A DNA stretch of 21,559 bases from CAZBYL01 sp964522805 (GCA_964522805.1 CAZFWP010000021.1:1-21559), one strand, 5' to 3'; shown: positions 14,730-21,559, numbered from the stretch's first letter. Numbers and translations: made by a program. Notes: generated by a model not told the origin, from the sequence alone.

Positions 14730-14757
14730 ATTATCTATGATATGCGAAAATTGTCAA
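14730..14757 (-). promoter_or_regulatory. Sigma-70 promoter of the helicase gene
   Basis: Consensus TTGACA (14757-14752), a 16-base spacer and GATAAT (14735-14730), five of six matches at -10. Confidence 0.75.
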
Positions 14758-14821
14758 GGGACAAAAGCCTAAGGTAAGAATAATCATTTATAAAGTTACA
14801 ATCAAATATATTAAAATACTT

Positions 14822-14851
14822 TTGACATTAGACACGATAAGAGTCTATTAT
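14822..14851 (+). promoter_or_regulatory. Sigma-70 promoter of the yhaM-like operon
   Basis: Consensus TTGACA (14822-14827), an 18-base spacer and TATTAT (14846-14851). It is divergent from and about 65 bases away from the helicase promoter. A small TAGAC/GTCTA inverted repeat lies in the spacer. Confidence 0.7.
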
Positions 14852-14893
14852 TAAAACAACTATAGCCAGCAACAAATGGAAGGAAGTATTACT

Positions 14894-15907
14894 ATGACCG
14901 GAACCCAGCTACAGAATGTTCAGGATATAAAAAAACTGCAATCTGGAGTCGCCTTCAAAGCAATCTTTGTGGTAACCTCACTATTTCAAAAGAACGATAA
15001 AAACGGCAAGCCTTACTTTGAAATGTCTGTCTCGGACTCTACCGGAGCCATTGACGCTAAAATTTGGTCCGACGCCGCTTGGTTTGACCGTTCGGGAGCG
15101 GAAACCGATGTTCCTGTTCTCAAACTTCCCGAGGAGGAAATAAAACAGCTTGTCGGTTCAACTGTGGGAATTGACGGAAAAACAGCGGAGTACCGCGGAC
15201 AACTGCAATTTAACTTTAATAAAATAACCAAGCTAAACGCGGACAAATTTCCTGCCGCACAGTACCTGCCGCGCTCTCCTCTGCCGATTGCGGAGATGGC
15301 CTCTCGTTATGAAGCTCTTGTCTCCTCCTGCCGTCCCGAGATATCCTCGTTTCTCCGCTTTGTCTTCAGCGGTGAGATGTGGAAGGAATTTCGTGATTGG
15401 CCTGCCGCAGTCAGCCACCATCATGCCTATGCCAACGGGCTGATTGAACATACGCTCTCAGTAGCTGATTGCGCTAAATCGATGGCGGAGTCGATGAAAC
15501 GTTCGGGTTATGATGTTGATGTTGATGTTGTTGTGGCGGGGGGATTGCTGCATGACATCGGCAAGCTTGATTCATACAAAATGGTCTCAGTCCCCGAAAT
15601 GACCCTTGAGGGAGCAGTTATTGACCACGTTGCCCAGGGATATCTGAAATTTATGCAGCTAGCGGAAAAAGCCGCGCTTGATGAAAAATTAAAACTGCAC
15701 TTGGCTCATATACTCTTGAGCCACCACGGTCAGAGAGAGTATGGTTCGCCGGTTGTGCCTGCAACACCGGAAGCGATGATTGTCTCCTCAGCGGACGAAC
15801 TTGATTTCCGTATGTTCTGCTGGCACGATTCAGTAAAAGATCTCAGCCCTGACCAGCCTATATCGCAGTGGCATAACGGTACGGGACGCAGGTTCTGGAA
15901 CCGGTAG
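14894..15907 (+). CDS. yhaM: YhaM-like 3'-to-5' exoribonuclease (OB-fold plus HD domain)
   Basis: A 337-residue protein with the YhaM layout. An N-terminal OB-fold at about 18-115 has FQKNDKNGKPYFEMSVSDSTG followed by DAKIW. An HD-domain hydrolase follows at about 170-310, with HHHAYANGLIEHTLSV (H175-H177, H186), the metal-binding LLHDIGK (H220-D221) and HILLSHHGQREYGSP. Relatives degrade short RNA and single-stranded DNA 3' to 5' with manganese. ATG 14894 is 7 bases after GGAAGGAAG; an in-frame ATG at 14876 lacks a Shine-Dalgarno and is rejected. The pseudouridine synthase gene begins 7 bases after the stop. Three GTTGAT-type hexamers at about 15513-15531 encode an alternating D-V run, a minor tandem repeat within the HD domain. 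The symbol is given by family resemblance. Confidence 0.85.
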   Translation: MTGTQLQNVQDIKKLQSGVAFKAIFVVTSLFQKNDKNGKPYFEMSVSDSTGAIDAKIWSDAAWFDRSGAETDVPVLKLPEEEIKQLVGSTVGIDGKTAEYRGQLQFNFNKITKLNADKFPAAQYLPRSPLPIAEMASRYEALVSSCRPEISSFLRFVFSGEMWKEFRDWPAAVSHHHAYANGLIEHTLSVADCAKSMAESMKRSGYDVDVDVVVAGGLLHDIGKLDSYKMVSVPEMTLEGAVIDHVAQGYLKFMQLAEKAALDEKLKLHLAHILLSHHGQREYGSPVVPATPEAMIVSSADELDFRMFCWHDSVKDLSPDQPISQWHNGTGRRFWNR

Positions 15908-15914
15908 AGCACCA

Positions 15915-16814
15915 ATGCCCAAAGAATTTTACATAACCAAAGATCAGGAGGGACGGCGCATAGATCGGCTACTGCGCACAATGTGGCCGCAAATACCGCT
16001 TGGCGCGATTATGAAATCTCTTCGCAAGGGCGATGTGCGGCTTGACGCCAAAAAAGTGTCAGCCGACACCAGACTTGCCGAAGGACAGTTTCTACAGGTG
16101 CCTTGGAGTGACGACATGCCATTGGGTTCTATGACTGCAAGCACCGCGCCGACAAAACATTATCCGCAGCTGCCGACGATATATAAAGATGAATACCTTT
16201 GGGTCGTAAATAAAGATGCCGGTCTTTTGACTCAGCCCGACACAAAGGGTGGCGATTCCCTGATCTCCCGTGCTCTTGCCGAGTTGAATTGGGTTCGCAG
16301 TGATTTTCACCCCTCGACGGTTCAGAGGCTTGACAGAAACACCTCAGGTGCGGTGCTGATAGCTCTTTGCGGTGCTTCGCAGCGTCTGCTCTCAGAACTC
16401 ATCAGAGAGCGTAAGATAGCCAAGACCTATCGTGCCGTAGTGTGCGGACAAATCCCCGAAAGTGGGGAAATCTCGCTGCCGCTGCTTAAAAATCCGCAGA
16501 ACAACACTGTGACAGTGGATAAAGAGGGACAAAACGCTCTGACAAAATACCGCCGTCTCTCCTTTGATGGAAAATACAGCGCCGTGGAAATAGACTTGAT
16601 AACAGGGCGTTCCCATCAGGCGCGTGTGCACATGGCAGCTGTAGGCTGTCCGATAATCGGTGATGCTAAATACGGAGACGGCAGAGGCGCAAAGAGGACA
16701 TTACTCCACGCTTATTCTGTTGCCTTCCCAGATGAAGTAAAACTACCGCAGAACTTGCGCGGTGTCACCTTTACGGCACCTCTGCCGGCGGATATGGAGG
16801 GATACTTTAAATGA
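15915..16814 (+). CDS. RluA-family pseudouridine synthase (RluC/RluD-like)
   Basis: Converts uridine to pseudouridine in rRNA or tRNA. Residues 1-65 form an S4-like RNA-binding domain (GRRIDRLLRTMW, IMKSLRKGDVRLD, LAEGQFLQVPW), and the catalytic domain starts near YLWVVNKDAGLLTQP (about 94-108). The catalytic motif is HPSTVQRLDRNTSGAVLIA with nucleophile D140; the usual H-R-L-D reads Q-R-L-D here. KTYRAVVCG and GRSHQARVHMAAVGCPIIGDAKYG complete the RluA set (the usual T-G-R-x-H-Q-I-R-V-H). Length 299 is normal. It starts 7 bases after the YhaM stop with only a weak GGTAGAG Shine-Dalgarno, so translation is probably coupled to the gene before. The target position cannot be assigned. Confidence 0.9.
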   Translation: MPKEFYITKDQEGRRIDRLLRTMWPQIPLGAIMKSLRKGDVRLDAKKVSADTRLAEGQFLQVPWSDDMPLGSMTASTAPTKHYPQLPTIYKDEYLWVVNKDAGLLTQPDTKGGDSLISRALAELNWVRSDFHPSTVQRLDRNTSGAVLIALCGASQRLLSELIRERKIAKTYRAVVCGQIPESGEISLPLLKNPQNNTVTVDKEGQNALTKYRRLSFDGKYSAVEIDLITGRSHQARVHMAAVGCPIIGDAKYGDGRGAKRTLLHAYSVAFPDEVKLPQNLRGVTFTAPLPADMEGYFK

Positions 16815-17392
16815 GATGCGACCTTTGCAAAGAAAAAAATTGCGATAACGGCAGCCCATGTTTCACAAAGGAGAGCGAAGCTTTATATCAAAACACAGTT
16901 GAGCTGGAAATGATGAGAGCCGCCTCATCGATAGAAGCGGAATACTACGGGGAATTAAACCGCATCCAAGAGATAATTTTGTTTGCAAAACGTTTGGGAT
17001 ACAAAAAAATCGGTTTGGCTTTCTGCATTGGTCTCAGCGAAGAGGCCGCGCGAGTATGCGAGATACTGACTCAATATTTTGAGGTGCACAGTGTCTGCTG
17101 CAAAACATGCTCCATTCCTAAAGCATCATTTAAGGCAGAGGGCAATGCTAAAGTTGGATTCATAAGCTGCAATCCTGCCGAACAGGCGCGTATACTGAAA
17201 GAAAGCGGTACGGAACTTAATCTCCTGCTGGGACTGTGTGTAGGGCACGACGCTCTTTTTATCAAACATTCCCACGCTTATGTGGTGCCGTTGGCCGCCA
17301 AAGACAGGGTTACGGGGCACAACCCCCTTGCCGCGGTATATGCCTCCGCAGTATTTGGCAAAATGAAGAAAACCGATATGAATAATTTTTAA
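16811..17392 (+). CDS. DUF1847 family cysteine-rich protein
   Basis: A 193-residue soluble protein matching my memory of DUF1847, a family of presumed metal-binding proteins without an established role. Cysteines C3, C6, C11 and C17 in the first 17 residues make a zinc- or iron-sulfur-type site. Further cysteines lie in VCCKTCSIPKA (about 97-107), FISCNPAEQA and GLCVGHDALFIKHS. The middle, RIQEIILFAKRLGYKKIGLAFCIGLSEEA, looks like an alpha/beta fold. Its ATG overlaps the pseudouridine synthase stop (ATGA, 16811-16814), so the two are translationally coupled; GGAGGG lies just upstream inside that gene. The C-terminal GHNPLAAVYAS is a conserved-looking end. No function is assigned. Confidence 0.8.
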   Translation: MRCDLCKEKNCDNGSPCFTKESEALYQNTVELEMMRAASSIEAEYYGELNRIQEIILFAKRLGYKKIGLAFCIGLSEEAARVCEILTQYFEVHSVCCKTCSIPKASFKAEGNAKVGFISCNPAEQARILKESGTELNLLLGLCVGHDALFIKHSHAYVVPLAAKDRVTGHNPLAAVYASAVFGKMKKTDMNNF

Positions 17393-17438
17393 AATAGTAA
17401 AATATAAAGTAATGCCGCAGGTACTATCCCATTGTCAG

Positions 17439-17505
17439 TGATAACAGCGGTAAAATTAATGATTTGATAAAATTTGCTTGCCAGTATGACTGCTCTCTGT
17501 TATCA
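17439..17505. repeat. 9-bp inverted repeat spanning the rpsO promoter
   Basis: TGATAACAG (17439-17447) and CTGTTATCA (17497-17505) are perfect complements 49 bases apart. The right arm covers the -10 box. It could be a paired operator or a hairpin in read-through RNA from the DUF1847 operon, for which no classical terminator was seen. Confidence 0.4.
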
Positions 17506-17506
17506 T
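17478..17506 (+). promoter_or_regulatory. Sigma-70 promoter of rpsO
   Basis: TTGCCA (17478-17483), a 17-base spacer and TATCAT (17501-17506), giving a leader of about 85 bases. Confidence 0.65.
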
Positions 17507-17528
17507 ACCTTTGCCCATCACACGGACC

Positions 17529-17608
17529 TACGCAATGCGACGTTAGCCTGAGTATTGGGAATATCGAGCGTAATAGGCTCAGACAGGAGTGATCTTTATG
17601 ATCATAAA
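17529..17608 (+). promoter_or_regulatory. Structured rpsO leader, candidate S15 autoregulatory site
   Basis: AGCCT (17545-17549) pairs with AGGCT (17575-17579) around a small GTATT/AATAT hairpin, while CTGAG (17548-17552) can pair instead with CTCAG (17578-17582), next to the Shine-Dalgarno; the two pairings exclude each other. TACGC (17529-17533) and GCGTA (17568-17572) offer a third. The start codon lies inside a perfect palindrome TTTATGATCATAAA (17595-17608). S15 proteins bind and repress their own mRNA leader in several bacteria, by different folds. Confidence 0.45.
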
Positions 17609-17864
17609 GGAAAAGAAACAAGCTCTAATTGAAGAGTTCAAGGTTCACGGAGCCGACACAGGTTCAACAGAAGTACAGGTGGCAATTCTCACAGCACGTA
17701 TCCGTGAGCTCACAGATCATATGCGTGTACACAAAAAAGACTTCCACTCACGCCGCGGACTTCTTATCATGGTCGGAAAGCGCCGTAAGCTTCTTCAGTA
17801 CCTTAAGGACAGAGATTTCGCACGTTACCAGTCGCTTATACAGCGTCTCGGACTCCGCCACTAA
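17598..17864 (+). CDS. rpsO: 30S ribosomal protein S15
   Basis: An 88-residue primary rRNA-binding protein of the small subunit that contacts 16S rRNA in the central domain and helps bridge the subunits. Seen: EKKQALIEEFKVHGADTGSTEVQVAIL, LTDHMRVHKKDFHSRRGLL with the conserved H-x-x-D-x-x-S-R-R-G-L, and RRKLLQYLKDRDFARYQSLI, ending in R-L-G-L-R. ATG 17598 is 8 bases after AGGAG (17585-17589); the in-frame GTG at 17589 overlaps the Shine-Dalgarno and would add three residues not seen in the family. A strong terminator follows, and pnp comes next in the usual rpsO-pnp order. Confidence 0.98.
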   Translation: MIIKEKKQALIEEFKVHGADTGSTEVQVAILTARIRELTDHMRVHKKDFHSRRGLLIMVGKRRKLLQYLKDRDFARYQSLIQRLGLRH

Positions 17865-17882
17865 TTTAAATCGCGGGCTATA

Positions 17883-18036
17883 CGCACCATCATCTTAGCA
17901 ACATTCAAAATTCCCCTCATGACGTATGCAAATACGCCTTTGAGGGGAATTTTTTCATGCAGCGTCGCTGCTGACACGCCTAATCCGCGATTTATCGCGA
18001 TGGAGGGGCCGCACCATCAGCTTAGCAACATTCAAA
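17883..18036 (+). repeat. 27-base direct repeat between rpsO and pnp
   Basis: Copies at 17883-17909 and 18010-18036 are identical except for one base (T/G at the eleventh position) and are 127 bases apart. They start CGCACCATCA and end AGCAACATTCAAA. The first copy runs into the rpsO terminator. Between them lie two perfect palindromes: CAGCGTCGCTG (17960-17970) and CGCGATTTATCGCG (17986-17999). The gap 17865-18227 (363 bases) also contains the terminator and, before pnp, a CTTCA/TGAAG hairpin (18190-18204). Confidence 0.75.
17907..17955 (+). terminator. Rho-independent terminator after rpsO
   Basis: A 13-bp perfect stem (17907-17919 with 17941-17953) followed by T. Its 21-base loop holds a second stem, CGTAT/ATACG, around GCAA, so the full structure is a two-storey hairpin. 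Confidence 0.92.
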
Positions 18037-18227
18037 GTCCCTAGCTTAACATCGCGAGGTCGTGCCCGTGGCTTGGAATATTGGTATTTCACCTATACAC
18101 TATTTCCATTTTTGAAATAAGTAAAAAATCAGCAAAACTCCTTTGCTTAGTGAAGTATGCTTTAGCTATTTTTGTGGTTTTGTGATATCCTTCATAAGTT
18201 GAAGACAGATAATAGGAGGAATATAAG

Positions 18228-20534
18228 ATGAAACAGATTTTTGAGCTTGAGCTCTACGGAAAAAAGATGACTTTTGAGACAGGGCGTATCGCCAAGCAGG
18301 CGAATGCGGCTGTTCTTGCGCAGCATGGCAATACCGCGGTTCTTGTAACGGCGGTGCTTGCTGAGAAGGCCAGAGAAGGTTTGGATTTCTTCCCGCTGCT
18401 GGTAGATTTTGAAGAGAGATATTATGCCGCCGGTAAAGTGCCGGGTGGATTTATAAAGCGCGAAGGACGTCCTTCGGAATCGGCGATTTTGAGCGGCAGA
18501 ATGGTAGACCGCTCCATTCGTTCACTGTTTGAAGACTGGATGAGAAATGATGTCCATGTCGTAGCTACGGTAATGTCTGTTGACCAGGCAAATCCGGCAA
18601 ATATTCTGGCGATAAACGGTGCTTCACTGGCGCTATCAATGTCTGATATTCCTTGGAACGGCCCCATTGGCGCTGTCCGCATAGGCTGTCTTGACGGAAA
18701 CCTTGTTGTAAACCCCGATGAAGCGGATATGCCCAACAGCACACTTGACCTTGTCGTTGCCGGACACCGCGGCGGTGTGACCATGGTTGAGGCCGGTGCT
18801 CAGGAAGTCTCTGAAGATTTGCTTGTGGACGCGATGGAATTGGCAAATGAAGCAATTCACCAGATAGTTGATTTTATTGATAAGGTTTGTGCCGAAATTG
18901 GCAAAGAAAAGGTTCAGCTGCCTGCTCCGGCCGTATTCCCGGAGATAGACGAATGGATGAAAAATGAAGTTTATAACGACATTTACGCCGCAGTGCAGAT
19001 TCATGCAAAACAGGCGAGAGGCACAGCGATCGGCGAAGCACAGGCGAGGACTGAAGCTCAGTTTGCAGAGAGTTATCCAGGTTCTGAAAAATACATTGCC
19101 ACAAAGATGGACGAGATGGTCAAGTGCTGTGTGCGCAAGCTTTTGCTTGAGGATAAGCGCCGTTCAGACGGTCGTGCCATGGACGAACTGCGCAAGATAA
19201 CCTGTGAAGTTGACATCTTACCGATGACTCACGGTTCAGCGCTTTTCACTCGCGGCGAAACCCAGTCTCTCGGAGTCACCACGTTGGGTATGATGGGTAC
19301 TGATGACCAGGTTCTTGACGGACTCAAAATAGATGAGCCCTCAAAGAGATTTCTTCTGCACTATAATTTCCCCCCCTATTCAGTCGGCGAAGTTCGCCCG
19401 ATGCGTGGTCCGGGACGCCGTGAGATCGGACACGGAGCCCTTGCTGAGAGAGCACTGAGGCCGCTTTTCCCTGCTCAGGAGGAGTTCCCCTATGTTGTCC
19501 GCCAGGTCTCCGATATTCTTGAATCCAACGGCTCAAGCTCAATGGCCAGCGTCTGCAGCGGCAGCCTTTCAATGATGGCCGCCGGAGTACCGATTAAAAA
19601 GGCGGTTGCCGGCATTGCAATGGGACTTATCGCCGACAACGGAAAAGTAGGTATTCTAACTGACATTCAGGGGTTGGAAGACCATTACGGCGATATGGAC
19701 TTTAAGGTTGCCGGTACCAGGGATGGCGTGACCGCTTTGCAGATGGACAATAAAGCCGGCGGCATCACCAGAGAAATTTTGACCGAGGCTTTGGCCCAGG
19801 CTAAGAAGGGACGTATGCAGATTCTCGATATTATGGAGGCGGCGATTCCCTCTGCCCGTGAGGATCTCGCAGCTACAGCGCCCAAAATTATCACAATCAA
19901 TATCGACCCAGAAAAAATCCGCGATATCATCGGCCCAGGCGGCAAGATGATTCGTTCAATCGTACAGCGTACCGGTGCGAAGATTGACGTTGAAGACAGC
20001 GGGCGCGTATATATTGCCGCAGTCAACGATGATTCCGCTAAAGCAGCGGTGAAGATTATTTCTGACCTTGTCAGAGAGGTTCAGGCTGGAGAGACTTTTG
20101 TGGGAACTGTGACCAGAATGCTGGCCTTTGGTGTCTTTATCGAGGTTCTCCCCGGTAAAGAAGGGCTGCTCCATGTGAGTGAAGTGAGCACGCACCACAT
20201 TCCCAAGCTTGATGATGCTTTTGAGATCGGAGATAAGGTTCTTGTCACCGTTAAGGAAATAGATGATATGCACAGAGTCAACCTCAGCCGCAAACGTATT
20301 CTTGATCAGCTTGACGAGTTGGCTAAGAATCCTGAGTATGCGGACCAGGTTATCGTGGAGAAGGCCCGCGAAGACAGGTATGCACTTTTCCCGAAGAGTG
20401 AGGGTGCTCCTAGACGCGAAGGCGGTCCCAGACGCGACGATGGTGACAGACCTCGCCGTGACTTTGGCGGCGATAGAGATAAAGGCGGCGACCGCCGTCC
20501 GGCGCGCCGTTTTGAAAGAGACCGTAAGAACTAG
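18228..20534 (+). CDS. pnp: Polyribonucleotide nucleotidyltransferase (PNPase)
   Basis: Phosphorolytic 3'-to-5' exoribonuclease and RNA tailing enzyme, a trimer in the degradosome context. Of 768 residues: a first RNase PH-like domain (about 1-215, with YYAAGKVPGGFIKREGRPSE), an alpha-helical linker, a second catalytic RNase PH domain with RGETQSLGVTTLG and the active-site DIQGLEDHYGDMDFKVAGT (about 480-498), a KH domain at about 553-615 (PEKIRDIIGPGGKMIRSIV) and an S1 domain at about 621-690 (FVGTVTRMLAFGVFIEVLPG, then GLLHVSEVS). The last 60 residues are an R/D/G-rich tail, longer and more charged than in the standard enzyme, resembling the helicase tail at 12721. AGGAGG is 8 bases before ATG 18228. 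dut follows after 4 bases. Confidence 0.98.
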   Translation: MKQIFELELYGKKMTFETGRIAKQANAAVLAQHGNTAVLVTAVLAEKAREGLDFFPLLVDFEERYYAAGKVPGGFIKREGRPSESAILSGRMVDRSIRSLFEDWMRNDVHVVATVMSVDQANPANILAINGASLALSMSDIPWNGPIGAVRIGCLDGNLVVNPDEADMPNSTLDLVVAGHRGGVTMVEAGAQEVSEDLLVDAMELANEAIHQIVDFIDKVCAEIGKEKVQLPAPAVFPEIDEWMKNEVYNDIYAAVQIHAKQARGTAIGEAQARTEAQFAESYPGSEKYIATKMDEMVKCCVRKLLLEDKRRSDGRAMDELRKITCEVDILPMTHGSALFTRGETQSLGVTTLGMMGTDDQVLDGLKIDEPSKRFLLHYNFPPYSVGEVRPMRGPGRREIGHGALAERALRPLFPAQEEFPYVVRQVSDILESNGSSSMASVCSGSLSMMAAGVPIKKAVAGIAMGLIADNGKVGILTDIQGLEDHYGDMDFKVAGTRDGVTALQMDNKAGGITREILTEALAQAKKGRMQILDIMEAAIPSAREDLAATAPKIITINIDPEKIRDIIGPGGKMIRSIVQRTGAKIDVEDSGRVYIAAVNDDSAKAAVKIISDLVREVQAGETFVGTVTRMLAFGVFIEVLPGKEGLLHVSEVSTHHIPKLDDAFEIGDKVLVTVKEIDDMHRVNLSRKRILDQLDELAKNPEYADQVIVEKAREDRYALFPKSEGAPRREGGPRRDDGDRPRRDFGGDRDKGGDRRPARRFERDRKN

Positions 20535-20538
20535 AAAA

Positions 20539-20976
20539 ATGGCCTGTATTACAGTAAAAATTAAAGCGGGGGAGGGTATTGTCCTCCCCGCATATGCTAC
20601 TCCCGGATCTTCCGGAATGGATATCAGAGCTTCCGAGTCAGCTGTTATCAAAGCCGGAGAGCGTGGCTGCGTAGCCACCGGTCTTTTTTTGGAAATGCCT
20701 TTGGGCTGTGAGGCGCAAATTCGCCCGCGCAGCGGTCTTGCTTTCAAAAATGGGGTTACGGTACTTAATTCCCCCGGAACGATTGATTCTGACTACCGAG
20801 GAGAGATAAAGGTCATTCTTATTAACCTCGGCAGAGAGGATTTTGTTATTGAGCCGGGAGACAGGATCGCGCAGATGGTATTCGCCCAAGTGACGCAGGT
20901 GAACTTAATCAAGGCGGCAGAGCTTAATGATACTGAACGTTCCTCCGGAGGCTTTGGCAGCACAGGAAAAAACTAG
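20539..20976 (+). CDS. dut: dUTP diphosphatase (trimeric dUTPase)
   Basis: Hydrolyses dUTP to dUMP and pyrophosphate, keeping uracil out of DNA and feeding thymidylate synthesis. All five trimeric dUTPase motifs are present in 145 residues: PGSSGMDIRA (1), RPRSGLA (2), GTIDSDYRGEI (3, with the catalytic D), DRIAQMVF (4) and RSSGGFGSTG (5, closing the active site). The ATG at 20539 follows the pnp TAG by 4 bases and lacks a good Shine-Dalgarno, so translation probably depends on ribosomes leaving pnp. The open frame runs upstream inside pnp to 20263, but family alignment begins at this ATG. After the stop, GCACAG (20960-20965) and CTGTGC (21001-21006) enclose AGCC/GGCT, a possible end structure without a T-run. 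Confidence 0.96.
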   Translation: MACITVKIKAGEGIVLPAYATPGSSGMDIRASESAVIKAGERGCVATGLFLEMPLGCEAQIRPRSGLAFKNGVTVLNSPGTIDSDYRGEIKVILINLGREDFVIEPGDRIAQMVFAQVTQVNLIKAAELNDTERSSGGFGSTGKN

Positions 20977-21008
20977 CCATGCGGTTTATAAGGCTGGCAT
21001 CTGTGCTC

Positions 21009-21037
21009 TTGACAAAAGGATTTGACGGTAGTATAAA
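21009..21037 (+). promoter_or_regulatory. Sigma-70 promoter of the thrS leader
   Basis: Consensus TTGACA (21009-21014), a 17-base spacer and TATAAA (21032-21037). Predicted start is near 21044. Confidence 0.8.
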
Positions 21038-21059
21038 GCATTAAAATAAACTGAATATT

Positions 21060-21305
21060 TATGTGCGATGACGAGGACAGTAAGAAACATTTCACCTCTC
21101 AGAGAGGGAGTCCCGCGCGAGCGGTGCTGTGAGATTCTTGTTGTGAGGTTTCTGAATACCACCTCGGAGCCGATGCCGAAGCCATTAGGATAAGGCGTCA
21201 GGGTGCGCCCTTCACAGCGCAGCGAGGGTCTTTTTCTATAGACCGAAGTGGAGTGGAACCGCGGTTATGTGCCGCCTCCTGATTTTATCAGGAGGCGGCT
21301 TTTTA
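21060..21305 (+). ncRNA. Threonine T-box riboswitch
   Basis: Leader RNA that binds uncharged tRNA-Thr and switches thrS on. Seen in order: the GATGACGAGGACAGTAAG start of stem I, the AGAGAGGGAGTCCCG segment, the specifier region CTGAATACCACCTCGG with threonine codon ACC (21158-21160), the T-box core TGGAACCGCGG (21254-21264), and a terminator with a 13-bp perfect stem (21271-21283 with 21287-21299) plus T-run. GGAG (21250-21253) can pair with CTCC (21276-21279) to build the antiterminator instead. The bulge UGGA predicts a tRNA ending UCCA, that is discriminator U73. Start and end are approximate to about 15 bases. Confidence 0.93.
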
Positions 21306-21325
21306 ATTTCAAGGGAGGTTTTTTT

Positions 21326-21559
21326 ATGGCTCAGTTTACAACACCGGAAGGGAAGCATTTTGAAGCACAGAGCGCCACTGTTCGTCAGCTGCTTGACGTG
21401 TGGCATCTTAAGAAAGCGATAGGCGGCAAGGTCAACGGAGTTATTGTTGATGTCGATCTGCCTCTTATCGTAGATACAGAGGTAACCCCGGTATTCCCCG
21501 ATGATGAAGAGGGATTGGCGTTGCTGCGCCATTCAACGGCGCACTTGATGGCTCATGCC
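21326..21559 (+). CDS. thrS: Threonine-tRNA ligase, N-terminal part (runs off the window)
   Basis: Charges tRNA-Thr with threonine. Only the first 78 codons are present. Residues 1-60 look like the TGS domain (FTTPEGKHFEA, then LLDVWHLKKAIGGKVNGVIVDVDLPL). GLALLRHSTAHLMAHA then begins the editing (second N-terminal) domain; H-S-T-A-H-L is typical of its zinc/catalytic face. GGGAGG (21313-21318) lies 7 bases before the ATG and just after the T-box terminator, so expression depends on antitermination. Confidence 0.93.
   Translation, partial: MAQFTTPEGKHFEAQSATVRQLLDVWHLKKAIGGKVNGVIVDVDLPLIVDTEVTPVFPDDEEGLALLRHSTAHLMAHA

Noticed and set aside
15513..15531. Short GTTGAT tandem repeat in the yhaM-like gene
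   Set aside because: It is in frame and only encodes a D-V run in a variable loop; too short to treat as a contingency locus.
17883..18036. CRISPR-like array between rpsO and pnp
   Set aside because: Only two repeat copies with a 100-base interval that itself contains palindromes, and no cas genes in the window.
19956..20747. 263-codon minus-strand frame spanning the ends of pnp and dut
   Set aside because: It overlaps two well-supported genes and shows no domain pattern.

Overview
The window reads as chromosomal DNA of an amino-acid-fermenting bacterium. The likeliest group is Synergistota (Cloacibacillus/Synergistes-like): three alanine/glycine:cation symporter genes in a row, a PucR regulator, a DUF5058 membrane protein paired with an M20D amidohydrolase, and ordinary housekeeping genes with strong Shine-Dalgarno sites. 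This assignment is inferred from gene content; no rRNA gene or other taxonomic marker is present. Nearly every gap carries rho-independent terminators and recognisable sigma-70 promoters.

Layout. 1-1276: the last codons of a CorC/HlyC-like protein, a nitroreductase on the minus strand and a glyoxalase-fold protein. 1277-6529: three AGCS symporters, each with its own leader and terminator; the first two are a recent tandem duplication (about 85% identical by hand count). 6530-8459: a PucR-family regulator. 8460-11435: a compact operon of a DUF5058 membrane protein, a second unrecognised membrane protein and an M20D amidohydrolase. 11550-14535 (minus): homoserine dehydrogenase and a DEAD-box RNA helicase with a DbpA-type C-terminal domain. 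14894-17392: a YhaM-like OB/HD nuclease, an RluA-family pseudouridine synthase and a DUF1847 protein. 17598-20976: rpsO, pnp and dut. 21009-end: a threonine T-box leader and the start of thrS.

How it may work together. Region 1812-11435 looks like an amino-acid salvage island: symporters bring in alanine/glycine-type substrates, the DUF5058 pair may bring in an N-acyl or otherwise conjugated amino acid, and the amidohydrolase would release the free amino acid inside the cell. PucR sits between the two groups and is the obvious candidate regulator. An octamer, TTTGCGTA, occurs upstream of five of these genes, and I saw it nowhere else in the window. The second half is RNA metabolism: helicase, YhaM, pseudouridine synthase, S15 and PNPase, with structured leaders on the helicase, rpsO and thrS transcripts.

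The best candidate for something undescribed is the DUF5058 / unknown membrane protein / M20D operon with its inverted-repeat-rich upstream region. No CRISPR array, prophage, insertion sequence, tRNA or rRNA gene was seen.
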